Shown here: piece after piece, positions 35,050-44,245 of the stretch
Layout of the letters: every line of letters starts with the position of its first letter
Numbering within the stretch: position 1 is the stretch's first letter
NCBI RefSeq assembly: GCF_040932435.1
Contig: NZ_JBFQGA010000005.1
Location: 427,679-491,678, forward strand
Source: Kluyvera sp040932435
Lineage (GTDB): Bacteria; Pseudomonadota; Gammaproteobacteria; Enterobacterales; Enterobacteriaceae
Direction of reading: 5' to 3'
Length of the DNA: 64,000 bases
The notes under the pieces: model-generated
Seen by the model: only the letters and a program-made list of their open reading frames with translations
What the model was told of the DNA's origin: nothing
The model's database searches: none
Translations under genes and position numbers: made by a program

Positions 35050-37227
35050 ATGAACAATAAAATACCTCTGGCTCTTACCCTTTGTAGCGCGGCGCTCTCT
35101 CTCCAAGCTCAGGCCGCAACGCCCGCGCAATGGAAAGCGATAACTTTCGGGCAGTCTACCGATATCAACTTCTCCTCCAACGTGCTGGCGGAGAAGGTGG
35201 GCGTGAATAATGTGACGATTGACGGCAAAACCCTATCATCACAACAGGTTGCCGACCTCAGCAAACCTATCACTATTGAAAGCCGTGGCGGCAAAATTGC
35301 CAACTCGCATGATGGCCTAACCTTCTTTTACACCACGCTGCCGACCAATGAGAATTTTGTCCTCTCGGCAACGGTCACCGTAGACCAGTTCGGCCCAGAA
35401 AACGGGGCAAAACCCGCCGCTCAGGAAGGCGCTGGTCTGTTGGTACGCGATACTATCGGTATCCCGCGACAGGAACCGCTGAAAGAAGGCTACGAAGAGT
35501 TTCCTGCAGCGTCAAATATGGTGATGAATGCCATTATGACCCAGGATAAAAAAGATGATTACCGCATTAAACTGCAGGCGATTTCACGTAATGGGATTGT
35601 ACAACCATGGGGCAACACCGGCTCTGAAATCAAAAAGGTGAGCTATAAGGAAGAGGTTTCTCTTCGCCAGTCGCCAACCTTCCGTCTTAAGCTTGAACGC
35701 ACCAACGAGGGCTTTGTGACCGCTTGGGCTCCTGCGGGTAGCGAAGAATGGGTCAGCCAGCAGGTACCGCATGCCGACCTCATTTCCGTGCAGGACAAAA
35801 AACAGTACTACGTGGGTTTCTTTGCCTCACGAAATGCCAAAATTACCGTCAGCAACGCATCACTGACGACTTCAGAGGCAAAAAGTGTGGCCTCTAAACC
35901 GTTCGTAGCCAAATCATGGCCGGTGGTGGTGCAGGTGGCATCGGGGAGCAAAAGTTTAGCCGCAAACTATACCTTACAGGCCCGAGCCAACTATGACGGC
36001 CAGTTCACTGTGCGTCAGAACGAAGTGGTGATCGGGGAGAATAAACCGGTGAAAGCCGGCGAAATGTTCACCCAACCGGCGACGCTCAAAGAGAGCAATA
36101 GCTTCCAGATAAGCTTTACCCCCACCAGCGGTAAAGACCGTGCGCCGGTAGAACAGAATCTGACGGTAAGCTTGGCAAACAATATCGCTAGCAGCACCCT
36201 GTACGCTGCCGTCGATGGTAAAGCGGACGCCAAGGGAACCGCTGAATCGCCAATGAATCTGAGCACCGCCATCGAGCTGTTGCCGCCGGGGGGCAAAATT
36301 ATGCTCGCTGCCGGTAACTATCCAAAAACAGATATCCCGCTTTCCGCAAGCGGCTTGAAAAATGGCAACAAAACGTTGGAAGCACAGGGCAAAGCGGTTA
36401 TTCACGGCATGCTGCTGGATGGCAACTACTGGACTATTCGCGGGATTGAGATAACCGATAAGAGCCTGCGCATTCAGGGTAGTCATAACCTCATTGAAAA
36501 CGTCGTGGCCTACCGCAACGATGATACCGGCATTCAGATCTCCTCTGTGGATAAGATCGGTCGTCCGCTATGGGCAAGCTATAACCGCGTGGTCAATTCC
36601 GAATCTTTTAGCAATGAGGATCCGGGTAAGATCAATGCTGATGGTTTTGCTGTGAAGATGCGCGTAGGGGAAGGTAACCGCCTTGAGGGCTGCTACTCCC
36701 ACGATAATATCGACGATGGTTTTGACCTGTTCAACAAGATTGAAGACGGCGCTAACGGGGTGGTGGTCATTGAAAACTCTATCGCCCGCAATAATACCAG
36801 CAACGGCTTCAAGCTCGGCGGCGAAGGCCAGCCGGTGGCTCATGAGATCCGCAATAGCATCGCTGTGGGCAACCATCTCGATGGGTTTACCGACAACTTT
36901 AACCCGGGCAAGCTGGTGGTGGTAAACAACGTGGCCGTTGATAACCAACGCTTCAACTTCATCTTCCGACCAAGCCCTTATGGTGATGCGACCACTCAGG
37001 GCGTGTTCAGCGATAATATTTCACTGCGCAGCCAACCGGGGAAATATGACGATGCGGTAGTGGGCAACGTGGATGCGACCAATTACTTTATCGAGAACGG
37101 CAAGAGCGTGAACAAAGAAGGCAAAGAACTGCGCGCGGATGATTTCCAGTCGCTGGCATTGCCGCAGCCGTTGGAGCGCAACGCGGACGGCAGCTTTAAG
37201 ACGGGCAACTTCCTAAATAAAGATTGA
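35050..37227 (+). CDS. pelX: Pectate lyase / exopolygalacturonate lyase, PL9 family (PelX-like)
   Basis: 725-aa exported enzyme cleaving polygalacturonate by Ca2+-dependent beta-elimination. A signal peptide covers about residues 1-22 (ending LQAQA). A beta-sandwich-like N-terminal half (about 25-380) precedes a right-handed parallel beta-helix (about 385-690) rich in Asn ladders. Asp531, Asp555, Asp556 and Asp559 (HDNIDDGFDLF) correspond to the Ca2+ site of PL9 Pel9A/PelL, with the same 24-residue spacing from the first aspartate. Lys588 in NGFKLGG is the candidate catalytic base. Length and layout fit periplasmic PelX of Dickeya, which trims oligogalacturonides to disaccharides. It stands alone between housekeeping operons, with KdgR-like sites upstream. 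Exo mode and cell location are inferred. Confidence 0.85.
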   Translation: MNNKIPLALTLCSAALSLQAQAATPAQWKAITFGQSTDINFSSNVLAEKVGVNNVTIDGKTLSSQQVADLSKPITIESRGGKIANSHDGLTFFYTTLPTNENFVLSATVTVDQFGPENGAKPAAQEGAGLLVRDTIGIPRQEPLKEGYEEFPAASNMVMNAIMTQDKKDDYRIKLQAISRNGIVQPWGNTGSEIKKVSYKEEVSLRQSPTFRLKLERTNEGFVTAWAPAGSEEWVSQQVPHADLISVQDKKQYYVGFFASRNAKITVSNASLTTSEAKSVASKPFVAKSWPVVVQVASGSKSLAANYTLQARANYDGQFTVRQNEVVIGENKPVKAGEMFTQPATLKESNSFQISFTPTSGKDRAPVEQNLTVSLANNIASSTLYAAVDGKADAKGTAESPMNLSTAIELLPPGGKIMLAAGNYPKTDIPLSASGLKNGNKTLEAQGKAVIHGMLLDGNYWTIRGIEITDKSLRIQGSHNLIENVVAYRNDDTGIQISSVDKIGRPLWASYNRVVNSESFSNEDPGKINADGFAVKMRVGEGNRLEGCYSHDNIDDGFDLFNKIEDGANGVVVIENSIARNNTSNGFKLGGEGQPVAHEIRNSIAVGNHLDGFTDNFNPGKLVVVNNVAVDNQRFNFIFRPSPYGDATTQGVFSDNISLRSQPGKYDDAVVGNVDATNYFIENGKSVNKEGKELRADDFQSLALPQPLERNADGSFKTGNFLNKD

Positions 37228-37239
37228 GTTCGGGAACTC

Positions 37240-37320
37240 GTAGGCCTGATAAGCGCAGCGCCATCAGACAAGCTGCGAGCACATTGCCGAATGGCGGTAT
37301 AAACGCCTTATCCGGTCTAC
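37240..37320. repeat. BIME after pelX
   Basis: Two REP units (GTAGGCCTGATAAGCGCAGC...GCCATCAGAC and GAATGGCGGTATAAACGCC...CCGGTCTAC), of the same family as those in the core part of the chromosome. Confidence 0.8.
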
Positions 37321-37358
37321 AAAATACAAAGGTCGCCGTAAGGCGACCTTTGTATTTT
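37321..37358. terminator. bidirectional terminator between pelX and the micro-ORF unit
   Basis: Perfect 17-bp stem with core GGTCGCC, loop GTAA, GGCGACC, flanked by A-rich and T-rich arms. It can end pelX on the plus strand and the micro-ORF transcript on the minus strand. Confidence 0.88.
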
Positions 37359-37456
37359 GGGTTCTGTTTACACCGCATGTGTTGTGGTTTTCGTTAGCGG
37401 TACAGCGCATCACAGAACTGTGTCTGACCGGCAAGTGGGCGGTCAGCGCGGTAACC

Positions 37457-37528
37457 TTACAGGTTGAAGGTACCGAAAGAGATGTTCATAGAGCTGAAAA
37501 GGGCGATGATTTTGTTGATCAGTTTCAT
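37457..37528 (-). CDS. unrecognised 23-aa micro-ORF (possible small peptide or sRNA unit)
   Basis: A 23-codon frame that begins MKLINKIIALFSSMN and ends SFGTFNL before TAA. The AGGA of AGGATAAAAATC lies eight bases before the ATG, a usable ribosome site. The first 15 residues alternate hydrophobic and polar side chains and would form an amphipathic helix, like membrane-active or type I toxin peptides. It is not a protein I recognise. It lies between the atp operon terminator and the bidirectional terminator at 37321-37358, with two perfect CRP sites upstream, so it forms a self-contained unit of some 200-270 nt. The alternative is that the RNA, not the peptide, is the product. I could not place a convincing -10 at the standard distance from either CRP site. 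Confidence 0.45.
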   Translation of the reverse strand: MKLINKIIALFSSMNISFGTFNL

Positions 37529-37561
37529 GATTTTTATCCTGCGATAGTAGTGGTGTTTTTT

Positions 37562-37577
37562 TGTGACTTAACTCACA
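37562..37577. promoter_or_regulatory. CRP-binding site, proximal
   Basis: TGTGACTTAACTCACA: both half-sites TGTGA and TCACA are perfect with a six-base spacer. The centre lies about 41 bp upstream of the micro-ORF ATG, so it may overlap the transcript start. Confidence 0.8.
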
Positions 37578-37618
37578 AAACGAAGTCTACTCCTCCCATT
37601 TTTATCGATCAACAGTTT

Positions 37619-37634
37619 TGTGATGCAAATCACA
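37619..37634. promoter_or_regulatory. CRP-binding site, distal
   Basis: TGTGATGCAAATCACA: both half-sites are perfect. The centre is 57 bp from that of the proximal site. AT-rich DNA follows on its far side. Confidence 0.8.
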
Positions 37635-37682
37635 AAATATTTAAAATACCTTTTCAGTTTTACTTTAATTAAAACAAACCAT

Positions 37683-37717
37683 AAAAAAAGCCAGCCTGGC
37701 AACCAGACTGGCTTTTT
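37683..37717. terminator. atp operon terminator
   Basis: Stem AGCCAG-CTGG/CCAG-CTGGCT with one mismatch, then seven T on the minus strand, 17 bp after the atpC stop. A T run on the plus strand makes it potentially bidirectional. Confidence 0.88.
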
Positions 37718-37733
37718 GACTTTCAAGCCGGTG

Positions 37734-38153
37734 TTACATCGCTTTTTTGGTCAACTCGATAACGCGCAGTTTAGCGATCGCTTTGGCCAGTTCCGCAGAC
37801 GCCTGAGCGTAATCCACGTCGCCGTGAGAGCTTTTAATGTGCTCTTCAGCCTTGCGTTTCGCTTCCAGGGCTCGCGCTTCGTCGAGATCCTGGCCACGAA
37901 TTGCTGTGTCAGCCAGAACGGTCGTGCTGCCTGGCTGCACTTCGAGAATGCCGCCGGACAGATAGATAAACTCTTCATGACCGAACTGTTTAACGATGCG
38001 AATCATACCAGGCTTAATGGCGGTGAGCAGCGGGGCGTGACCCGGGAAAATACCCAGTTCACCTTCGCTACCCGTTACCTGGATTTTCTCGACCAGACCA
38101 GAGAACATTTGTTGCTCTGCGCTGACGACGTCCAGGTGGTAAGTCATTGCCAT
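37734..38153 (-). CDS. atpC: ATP synthase F1 epsilon subunit
   Basis: 139-aa subunit of the central stalk and intrinsic inhibitor of ATP hydrolysis. An N-terminal beta-sandwich (about 1-85, MTYHLDVVSAEQQMFSG) is followed by the two-helix C-terminal domain (about 90-139). Last gene of atpIBEFHAGDC, 20 bp after atpD. Confidence 0.99.
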   Translation of the reverse strand: MAMTYHLDVVSAEQQMFSGLVEKIQVTGSEGELGIFPGHAPLLTAIKPGMIRIVKQFGHEEFIYLSGGILEVQPGSTTVLADTAIRGQDLDEARALEAKRKAEEHIKSSHGDVDYAQASAELAKAIAKLRVIELTKKAM

Positions 38154-38173
38154 ATCACCCTCCGATTAAGGCG

Positions 38174-39556
38174 TTAAAGTTTTTTGGCTTTTTCGACAGC
38201 TTCGTCAATGGAACCGACCATGTAGAACGCCTGCTCTGGCAGGTGATCGTATTCGCCGTCCATGATGCCTTTAAAGCCACGGATGGTGTCTTTCAGGGAG
38301 ACGTATTTGCCCGGAGAACCGGTGAATACTTCTGCCACGAAGAACGGCTGGGACAGGAAGCGCTGAATTTTACGCGCACGTGCTACCACCAGTTTATCTT
38401 CTTCAGACAGCTCATCCATACCCAAGATGGCGATGATGTCTTTCAGTTCCTGATAACGCTGCAGCAGGGACTGTACGCCACGCGCGGTGTCGTAGTGTTC
38501 CTGACCAACAACCAGCGGATCCAGCTGACGGCTGGTGGAATCCAGCGGGTCAACGGCTGGGTAGATACCCAGAGAGGCGATCTGACGGCTCAGTACCACG
38601 GTGGCATCTAAGTGCGCAAAGGTGGTTGCTGGAGATGGGTCAGTCAAGTCATCCGCAGGTACGTATACAGCCTGTACGGAGGTGATGGAGCCGGTTTTGG
38701 TGGAGGTGATACGTTCCTGCAGAACGCCCATCTCTTCCGCCAGAGTCGGCTGATAACCTACCGCTGAAGGCATACGACCCAGCAGTGCAGATACTTCTGT
38801 ACCGGCTAAGGTATAACGATAGATGTTATCGACGAACAGCAGTACGTCACGACCTTCGTCACGGAACTTCTCAGCCATGGTCAGACCGGTCAGTGCAACG
38901 CGCAGACGGTTTCCCGGTGGCTCGTTCATCTGGCCATAAACCAAGGATACTTTATCGATAACGTTGGATTCGGTCATTTCGTGGTAGAAGTCGTTACCCT
39001 CACGAGTACGTTCACCTACGCCCGCAAACACAGAGTAACCGGAGTGCTCGATCGCGATGTTACGAATCAGCTCCATCATGTTTACGGTTTTACCTACACC
39101 CGCACCACCGAACAGACCAACTTTACCGCCCTTCGCAAACGGACACATCAGGTCGATAACTTTGATACCGGTTTCCAGCAGTTCCTGAGAGCTTGACAGC
39201 TCTTCGTAGGATGGTGCTTCGCGGTGGATAGCCCAACGCTCTTCTTCACCGATGTCGCCTTTCATGTCTACCGGTTGGCCCAGTACGTTCATGATACGAC
39301 CCAGTGTAGCTTTACCTACTGGGACTTCGATTGGGTGCTCGAGGTCTTTAACATCCAGACCACGACGCAGGCCGTCGGAAGAACCCATTGCGATGGTACG
39401 TACGATACCGCCGCCGAGCTGCTGCTGAACTTCCAGCACCAGCACTTCATTACCATTCTGAACCTCAAGGGCTTCGTACACACGCGGTACGGCATCCTGA
39501 GGGAATTCGACGTCAACTACGGCGCCGATTACCTGGACAATTTTTCCAGTAGCCAT
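38174..39556 (-). CDS. atpD: ATP synthase F1 beta subunit
   Basis: 460-aa catalytic subunit. The P-loop is GGAGVGKTV (about residues 149-157), with the catalytic glutamate in GVGERTREGND and the F1 signature PAVDPLDSTS. Identical in length to E. coli. Lies 26 bp after atpG. Confidence 0.99.
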   Translation of the reverse strand: MATGKIVQVIGAVVDVEFPQDAVPRVYEALEVQNGNEVLVLEVQQQLGGGIVRTIAMGSSDGLRRGLDVKDLEHPIEVPVGKATLGRIMNVLGQPVDMKGDIGEEERWAIHREAPSYEELSSSQELLETGIKVIDLMCPFAKGGKVGLFGGAGVGKTVNMMELIRNIAIEHSGYSVFAGVGERTREGNDFYHEMTESNVIDKVSLVYGQMNEPPGNRLRVALTGLTMAEKFRDEGRDVLLFVDNIYRYTLAGTEVSALLGRMPSAVGYQPTLAEEMGVLQERITSTKTGSITSVQAVYVPADDLTDPSPATTFAHLDATVVLSRQIASLGIYPAVDPLDSTSRQLDPLVVGQEHYDTARGVQSLLQRYQELKDIIAILGMDELSEEDKLVVARARKIQRFLSQPFFVAEVFTGSPGKYVSLKDTIRGFKGIMDGEYDHLPEQAFYMVGSIDEAVEKAKKL

Positions 39557-39582
39557 CTTGAATCCTCTACGAATTAACCTGG

Positions 39583-40446
39583 TTATACCGCGGATGCACC
39601 ACCGACGATCTCGGTGAGTTCCTGAGTAATGCTGGCCTGACGAGCTTTGTTGTATACCAACTGCAGCTCTTTAATCAGGCTGCCGCCATTGTCGGTAGCG
39701 GCTTTCATCGCCACCATACGTGCGGCCTGCTCGCTGGCCAGGTTTTCTACCACGCCCTGATAAACTTGAGACTCGACATAACGACGCAGCAGGGTGTCCA
39801 GCAGCGCTTTCGGGTCTGGTTCATACAGGTAATCCCAGGATTTACGCTTCAAATCATCGTCGTCTGATGCCGGCAGCGGCAGCAGTTGAACAATGGTTGG
39901 CGTCTGAGACATGGTGTTAATAAATTTGTTGCTGACAACGTAAAGCTTGTCCAGACGGCCTTCATCGTAGGCCTGCAACATCACTTTTACCGGACCGATC
40001 AGTTCGGACAGGGCCGGTTTATCACCCATACCGGTGACCTGAGCAACAATGTTGCCTTTAACGGAGTTAAAGAAGGACACGCCTTTAGAGCCGATCATTG
40101 CGAGGTCGCACTGAACGCCTTTTTCGGACCATGCCTTCATATCCGCCAGCAGTTTCTTAAACAGGTTAATGTTCAAGCCACCGCACAGACCACGGTCGGT
40201 AGACACCACCAGGTAGCCCACGCGCTTAACGTCGCGTTCTTCCAGGTATGGGTGCTTATATTCCAGATTACCGTTCGCCAGGTGACCAATCACTTTGCGC
40301 ATGGTATCTGCATAAGGACGGCTGGCCGCCATGCGCTCCTGCGATTTACGCATTTTGGAAGCGGCGACCATCTCCATCGCTTTAGTGATCTTTTGCGTGT
40401 TCTGGACGCTTGCGATCTTACTACGTATCTCTTTTGCGCCGGCCAT
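39583..40446 (-). CDS. atpG: ATP synthase F1 gamma subunit
   Basis: 287-aa rotor shaft of F1. The N- and C-terminal helices (KEIRSKIASVQNTQKITKAMEMV and the ITQELTEIVGGASAV end) form the coiled coil inside the alpha3beta3 head. Lies 50 bp after atpA. Confidence 0.99.
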   Translation of the reverse strand: MAGAKEIRSKIASVQNTQKITKAMEMVAASKMRKSQERMAASRPYADTMRKVIGHLANGNLEYKHPYLEERDVKRVGYLVVSTDRGLCGGLNINLFKKLLADMKAWSEKGVQCDLAMIGSKGVSFFNSVKGNIVAQVTGMGDKPALSELIGPVKVMLQAYDEGRLDKLYVVSNKFINTMSQTPTIVQLLPLPASDDDDLKRKSWDYLYEPDPKALLDTLLRRYVESQVYQGVVENLASEQAARMVAMKAATDNGGSLIKELQLVYNKARQASITQELTEIVGGASAV

Positions 40447-40496
40447 GAGCTTCTCCTCAATGCCTTACGGCCTGCCCTAAGACAGGCCGCTAGACT

Positions 40497-42038
40497 TTAC
40501 CAGGACTGGGTTGCTTTGAAGGAATCGAGGATGCCTTTCAGCTTGCCTTCGATTTCGTCGTTATAGCCACCGGACTGGTTGATCTCTTGCATCAACGGAG
40601 CGTGATCACGGTCGACGTAAGCCAGCAGAGCGGCTTCGAAGCTACCGATTTTCGCCAGTTCAACATCCGCCAGATAACCACGTTCTGCTGCGAACAGAAC
40701 CAGAGACTGTTGCGCGACAGACATCGGCGCATACTGTTTCTGTTTCAGCAGTTCAGTTACTTTCTGACCGTGGTCCAGCTGCTTACGGGTTGCATCGTCA
40801 AGATCGGATGCGAACTGGGAGAACGCTGCCAGTTCACGATACTGTGCCAGAGCGGTACGGATACCACCGGACAGTTTTTTCATGATCTTGGTCTGCGCTG
40901 CGCCACCAACACGGGATACGGAGATGCCCGGGTTAACCGCAGGACGAATACCGGCGTTGAACAGGTTGGTTTCCAGGAAGATCTGACCATCGGTAATGGA
41001 AATTACGTTGGTCGGAACGAATGCGGAAACGTCACCTGCCTGCGTTTCGATAATCGGCAGAGCGGTCAGAGAGCCGGTTTTCCCTTTAACTTCACCTTTG
41101 GTGAAAGCTTCAACGTATTCGGCGTTAACACGCGCAGCACGCTCCAACAGACGGGAGTGGAGGTAGAATACGTCGCCAGGGAATGCTTCACGACCTGGTG
41201 GACGACGGAGCAACAGGGAAATCTGACGGTAAGCAACGGCCTGTTTAGACAGGTCATCATAAATGATCAGCGCATCTTCGCCGCGGTCGCGGAAGTATTC
41301 GCCCATTGCGCAACCGGCATATGGTGCCAGGTATTGCAGTGCAGCGGATTCAGACGCGGTTGCTACAACAACGATGGTGTTAGCCAGCGCGCCGTGTTCT
41401 TCCAGTTTACGTACCACGTTAGAAATGGTGGACGCTTTCTGGCCGATAGCCACGTATACGCACTTGATGCCGGAATCACGTTGGTTGATGATGGCGTCGA
41501 TTGCCAGCGCGGTTTTACCGGTCTGACGGTCACCGATGATCAGTTCACGCTGACCACGACCGATTGGGATCATGGCATCAACGGACTTATAACCAGTCTG
41601 CACTGGCTGATCTACGGATTGACGTTCGATTACGCCCGGAGCGATAGCTTCAACGGCGGAGAAGCCGTCGTTGTCCAGCGCGCCTTTACCATCGATTGGT
41701 GCACCCAGGGTGTTAACCACACGGCCCAGCAGGCCGCGGCCAACCGGAACTTCCAGGATACGACCAGTACACTTGACGGTCATGCCTTCGGCAAGGTCAG
41801 CGTACGGACCCATCACAACTGCACCTACGGAGTCGCGCTCCAGGTTCAGTGCGATAGCGTAACGGTTACCCGGCAGGGAAATCATTTCACCCTGCATACA
41901 ATCGGCCAGGCCGTGGATGCGGATAACACCGTCACTTACAGAAACAATAGTACCTTCGTTGTGAGCTTCACTCACAACACTGAACTGAGCAATGCGCTGC
42001 TTGATCAGTTCGCTGATTTCGGTGGAATTCAGTTGCAT
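40497..42038 (-). CDS. atpA: ATP synthase F1 alpha subunit
   Basis: 513-aa non-catalytic nucleotide-binding subunit. The P-loop is GDRQTGKTA (about residues 169-177). PAVNPGISVSRVGG is the F1 alpha/beta signature with the arginine-finger region. A 532-codon open frame on the opposite strand is an artefact of strong codon bias here. Confidence 0.99.
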   Translation of the reverse strand: MQLNSTEISELIKQRIAQFSVVSEAHNEGTIVSVSDGVIRIHGLADCMQGEMISLPGNRYAIALNLERDSVGAVVMGPYADLAEGMTVKCTGRILEVPVGRGLLGRVVNTLGAPIDGKGALDNDGFSAVEAIAPGVIERQSVDQPVQTGYKSVDAMIPIGRGQRELIIGDRQTGKTALAIDAIINQRDSGIKCVYVAIGQKASTISNVVRKLEEHGALANTIVVVATASESAALQYLAPYAGCAMGEYFRDRGEDALIIYDDLSKQAVAYRQISLLLRRPPGREAFPGDVFYLHSRLLERAARVNAEYVEAFTKGEVKGKTGSLTALPIIETQAGDVSAFVPTNVISITDGQIFLETNLFNAGIRPAVNPGISVSRVGGAAQTKIMKKLSGGIRTALAQYRELAAFSQFASDLDDATRKQLDHGQKVTELLKQKQYAPMSVAQQSLVLFAAERGYLADVELAKIGSFEAALLAYVDRDHAPLMQEINQSGGYNDEIEGKLKGILDSFKATQSW

Positions 42039-42050
42039 GCTCCAGTCCCC

Positions 42051-42584
42051 TTAAGACTGCAAGACGTCTGCAAGGCGATCAAGACGGCCGCGTACGCTAC
42101 CATCAATGACCATATCACCCGCACGGATGATAATACCTGCCATTACAGACTTATCGATTTTGCAATTCAGCTTAACTTTGCGTGACAGACGTTTTTCCAT
42201 CGCGGCGCTGATCTTCGCAAGCTGTTCTTCACTCAATGCGGTTGCGGAAATGACGTCTACCTCAGAGGTAGCCTCACTCGCGGCGCGCAGGTGAATGAAC
42301 TGCTCAAGAACATCCGGGAGCACCTTAAGACGACCATTTTCAGCCATCACCTTAATCAGGTTCTGACCGTTTTCGTCCAGTTGCTCACCACAGACAGCGA
42401 TAAACGACTTAGCAAGCGTTTCTGGCGCCATCGCGCCAGAGAGAAGCTCTGCCATTTGTTCGTTCTTCGTCACTTCAGCGGTAAATGCCAGCATATCCTG
42501 CCAGTGCTCTACGCTTTGGTGTTCGACGGCAAAGTCAAAAGCTGCTTTGGCGTAGGGGCGAGCTACCGTAATAAATTCAGACAT
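42051..42584 (-). CDS. atpH: ATP synthase F1 delta subunit
   Basis: 177-aa peripheral-stalk subunit joining F1 to the b dimer. It opens MSEFITVARPYAKAAFDFAV and has the conserved C-terminal IDKSVMAGIIIRAGDMVIDGSVR. Lies 12 bp before atpA and 14 bp after atpF. Confidence 0.99.
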   Translation of the reverse strand: MSEFITVARPYAKAAFDFAVEHQSVEHWQDMLAFTAEVTKNEQMAELLSGAMAPETLAKSFIAVCGEQLDENGQNLIKVMAENGRLKVLPDVLEQFIHLRAASEATSEVDVISATALSEEQLAKISAAMEKRLSRKVKLNCKIDKSVMAGIIIRAGDMVIDGSVRGRLDRLADVLQS

Positions 42585-42598
42585 CAGCCCCTCCCTCC

Positions 42599-43069
42599 TT
42601 ACAGTTCAGCGACAAGTTTATCCACGATGTCGCTGTTAGCAGCTTCATCCACGGAACGTTCGATGATCTTCTCGGCGCCAGCAACAGCCAGGATAGCAAC
42701 TTGCTTACGCAGTTCTTCGCGAGCACGTTTACGCTCGGCGTCGATTTCTGCCTGAGCCTGTGCCACGATTTTATTACGTTCCTGTTCTGCTTCAGCTTTC
42801 ACTTCGTCCAGGATCTGGGAGCGACGTTTATTCGCCTGCTCAATGATTACCTGGGCTTCCGCTTTCGCTTTTTTCAGCTGGTCGGTCGCATTGGCCTGTG
42901 CAAGGTCCAAATCCTTTTTAGCTCGTTCTGCAGAAGAAAGACCGTCAGCAATTTCTTTTTGACGTTTTTCGATGGCTGCCATTAATGGCGGCCATACGTA
43001 TTTCATGCAGAACAGAACGAAGAGGACAAACGCGATGGCCTGGCCGAGGATTGTTGCGTTAAGATTCAC
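42599..43069 (-). CDS. atpF: ATP synthase Fo b subunit
   Basis: 156-aa peripheral-stalk subunit. One N-terminal membrane segment (about 5-25) is followed by a long charged coiled coil rich in Ala, Glu, Lys and Gln. Same length as E. coli. Lies 66 bp after atpE. Confidence 0.99.
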   Translation of the reverse strand: MNLNATILGQAIAFVLFVLFCMKYVWPPLMAAIEKRQKEIADGLSSAERAKKDLDLAQANATDQLKKAKAEAQVIIEQANKRRSQILDEVKAEAEQERNKIVAQAQAEIDAERKRAREELRKQVAILAVAGAEKIIERSVDEAANSDIVDKLVAEL

Positions 43070-43135
43070 AGCACAATGCCTCTTTATCTAGTTAACGTTC
43101 TGATATTGCTCTTACTTAATTCAAAGCAACGCTTA

Positions 43136-43375
<240 letters not shown>

Positions 43376-43421
43376 GACAGTCTCCAGTTTGTTTCAGTTA
43401 AAACGTAGTAGTGTTGGTAAA

Positions 43422-44237
43422 TTAATGCTCTTCAGACGCCATCGACAGATAGACGATCGTCAGAACCATGAAGATGAAGGCTTGCAGCGTAATAATCAGG
43501 ATGTGGAAAATGGCCCACGGCACATTCAGAATCCACTGTGACCACCACGGCAACAGACCAGCAATCAGAATGAAAATCAGCTCACCGGCATACATGTTGC
43601 CGAACAGTCGCAGACCGAGTGAAATCGGTTTGGACAGCAGGCTTACCCCTTCAAGGATTAGGTTGATAGGAATAAATGCCCAGTGATTGAACGGCTGCAG
43701 CGTCAACTCTTTAGCGAAGCCACCGATGCCTTTCATTTTGATGCTGTAGAACAAAATCAGGATAAACACGCCCAGTGCCATCGACAGGGTGATGTTTGCA
43801 TCCGCAGACGGAACCACGCGAAGCGCCGGCAGGCCCAGTATATGCTCAGCAATATACGGCAGCAGGTCGATAGGCAGTAAGTCCATCAGGTTCATCAGGA
43901 AGACCCAGACGAAAACCGTCAGGGCAAGCGGAGCGATAACCTTGCTTTTGCCATGGTACATGTCTTTGACACTGCCATGAACGAAGCCGATTACCATCTC
44001 AATCGCGGTCTGAAATTTACCTGGCACGCCGCTGGTCGCTTTTTTGGCAACGCTACGGAACGTAAGCAGGAACAACAGACCCAGCACCACCGAGAAGAAC
44101 ATGGAGTCAATATTGAGCGTCCAGAAGGTGGCTGGGGGGTTATGCGGATCTACCAGCGAGAAAGTACGCAGATCAAGCTGAAGGTTATTCAGGTGATGAC
44201 CTATGTATTCCTGCGGCGTCATATTTTCAGAAGCCAT
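43422..44237 (-). CDS. atpB: ATP synthase Fo a subunit
   Basis: 271-aa membrane subunit providing the proton half-channels. The essential arginine is in ISLGLRLFGNMYAGE, around residue 210. Multiple membrane segments. Follows atpI by eight bases. Confidence 0.99.
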   Translation of the reverse strand: MASENMTPQEYIGHHLNNLQLDLRTFSLVDPHNPPATFWTLNIDSMFFSVVLGLLFLLTFRSVAKKATSGVPGKFQTAIEMVIGFVHGSVKDMYHGKSKVIAPLALTVFVWVFLMNLMDLLPIDLLPYIAEHILGLPALRVVPSADANITLSMALGVFILILFYSIKMKGIGGFAKELTLQPFNHWAFIPINLILEGVSLLSKPISLGLRLFGNMYAGELIFILIAGLLPWWSQWILNVPWAIFHILIITLQAFIFMVLTIVYLSMASEEH

Positions 44238-44245
44238 GATGCCTT

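Noticed and set aside
37379..37672. 97-codon open frame on the plus strand over the CRP sites
   Set aside because: It crosses both CRP palindromes and the micro-ORF, has no ribosome site and no recognisable protein features. The minus-strand reading explains the signals better.
40587..42185. 532-codon open frame on the plus strand
   Set aside because: Exactly antisense to atpA. The biased codon use of this highly expressed gene leaves the opposite frame open; the protein has no recognisable family features and no ribosome site.
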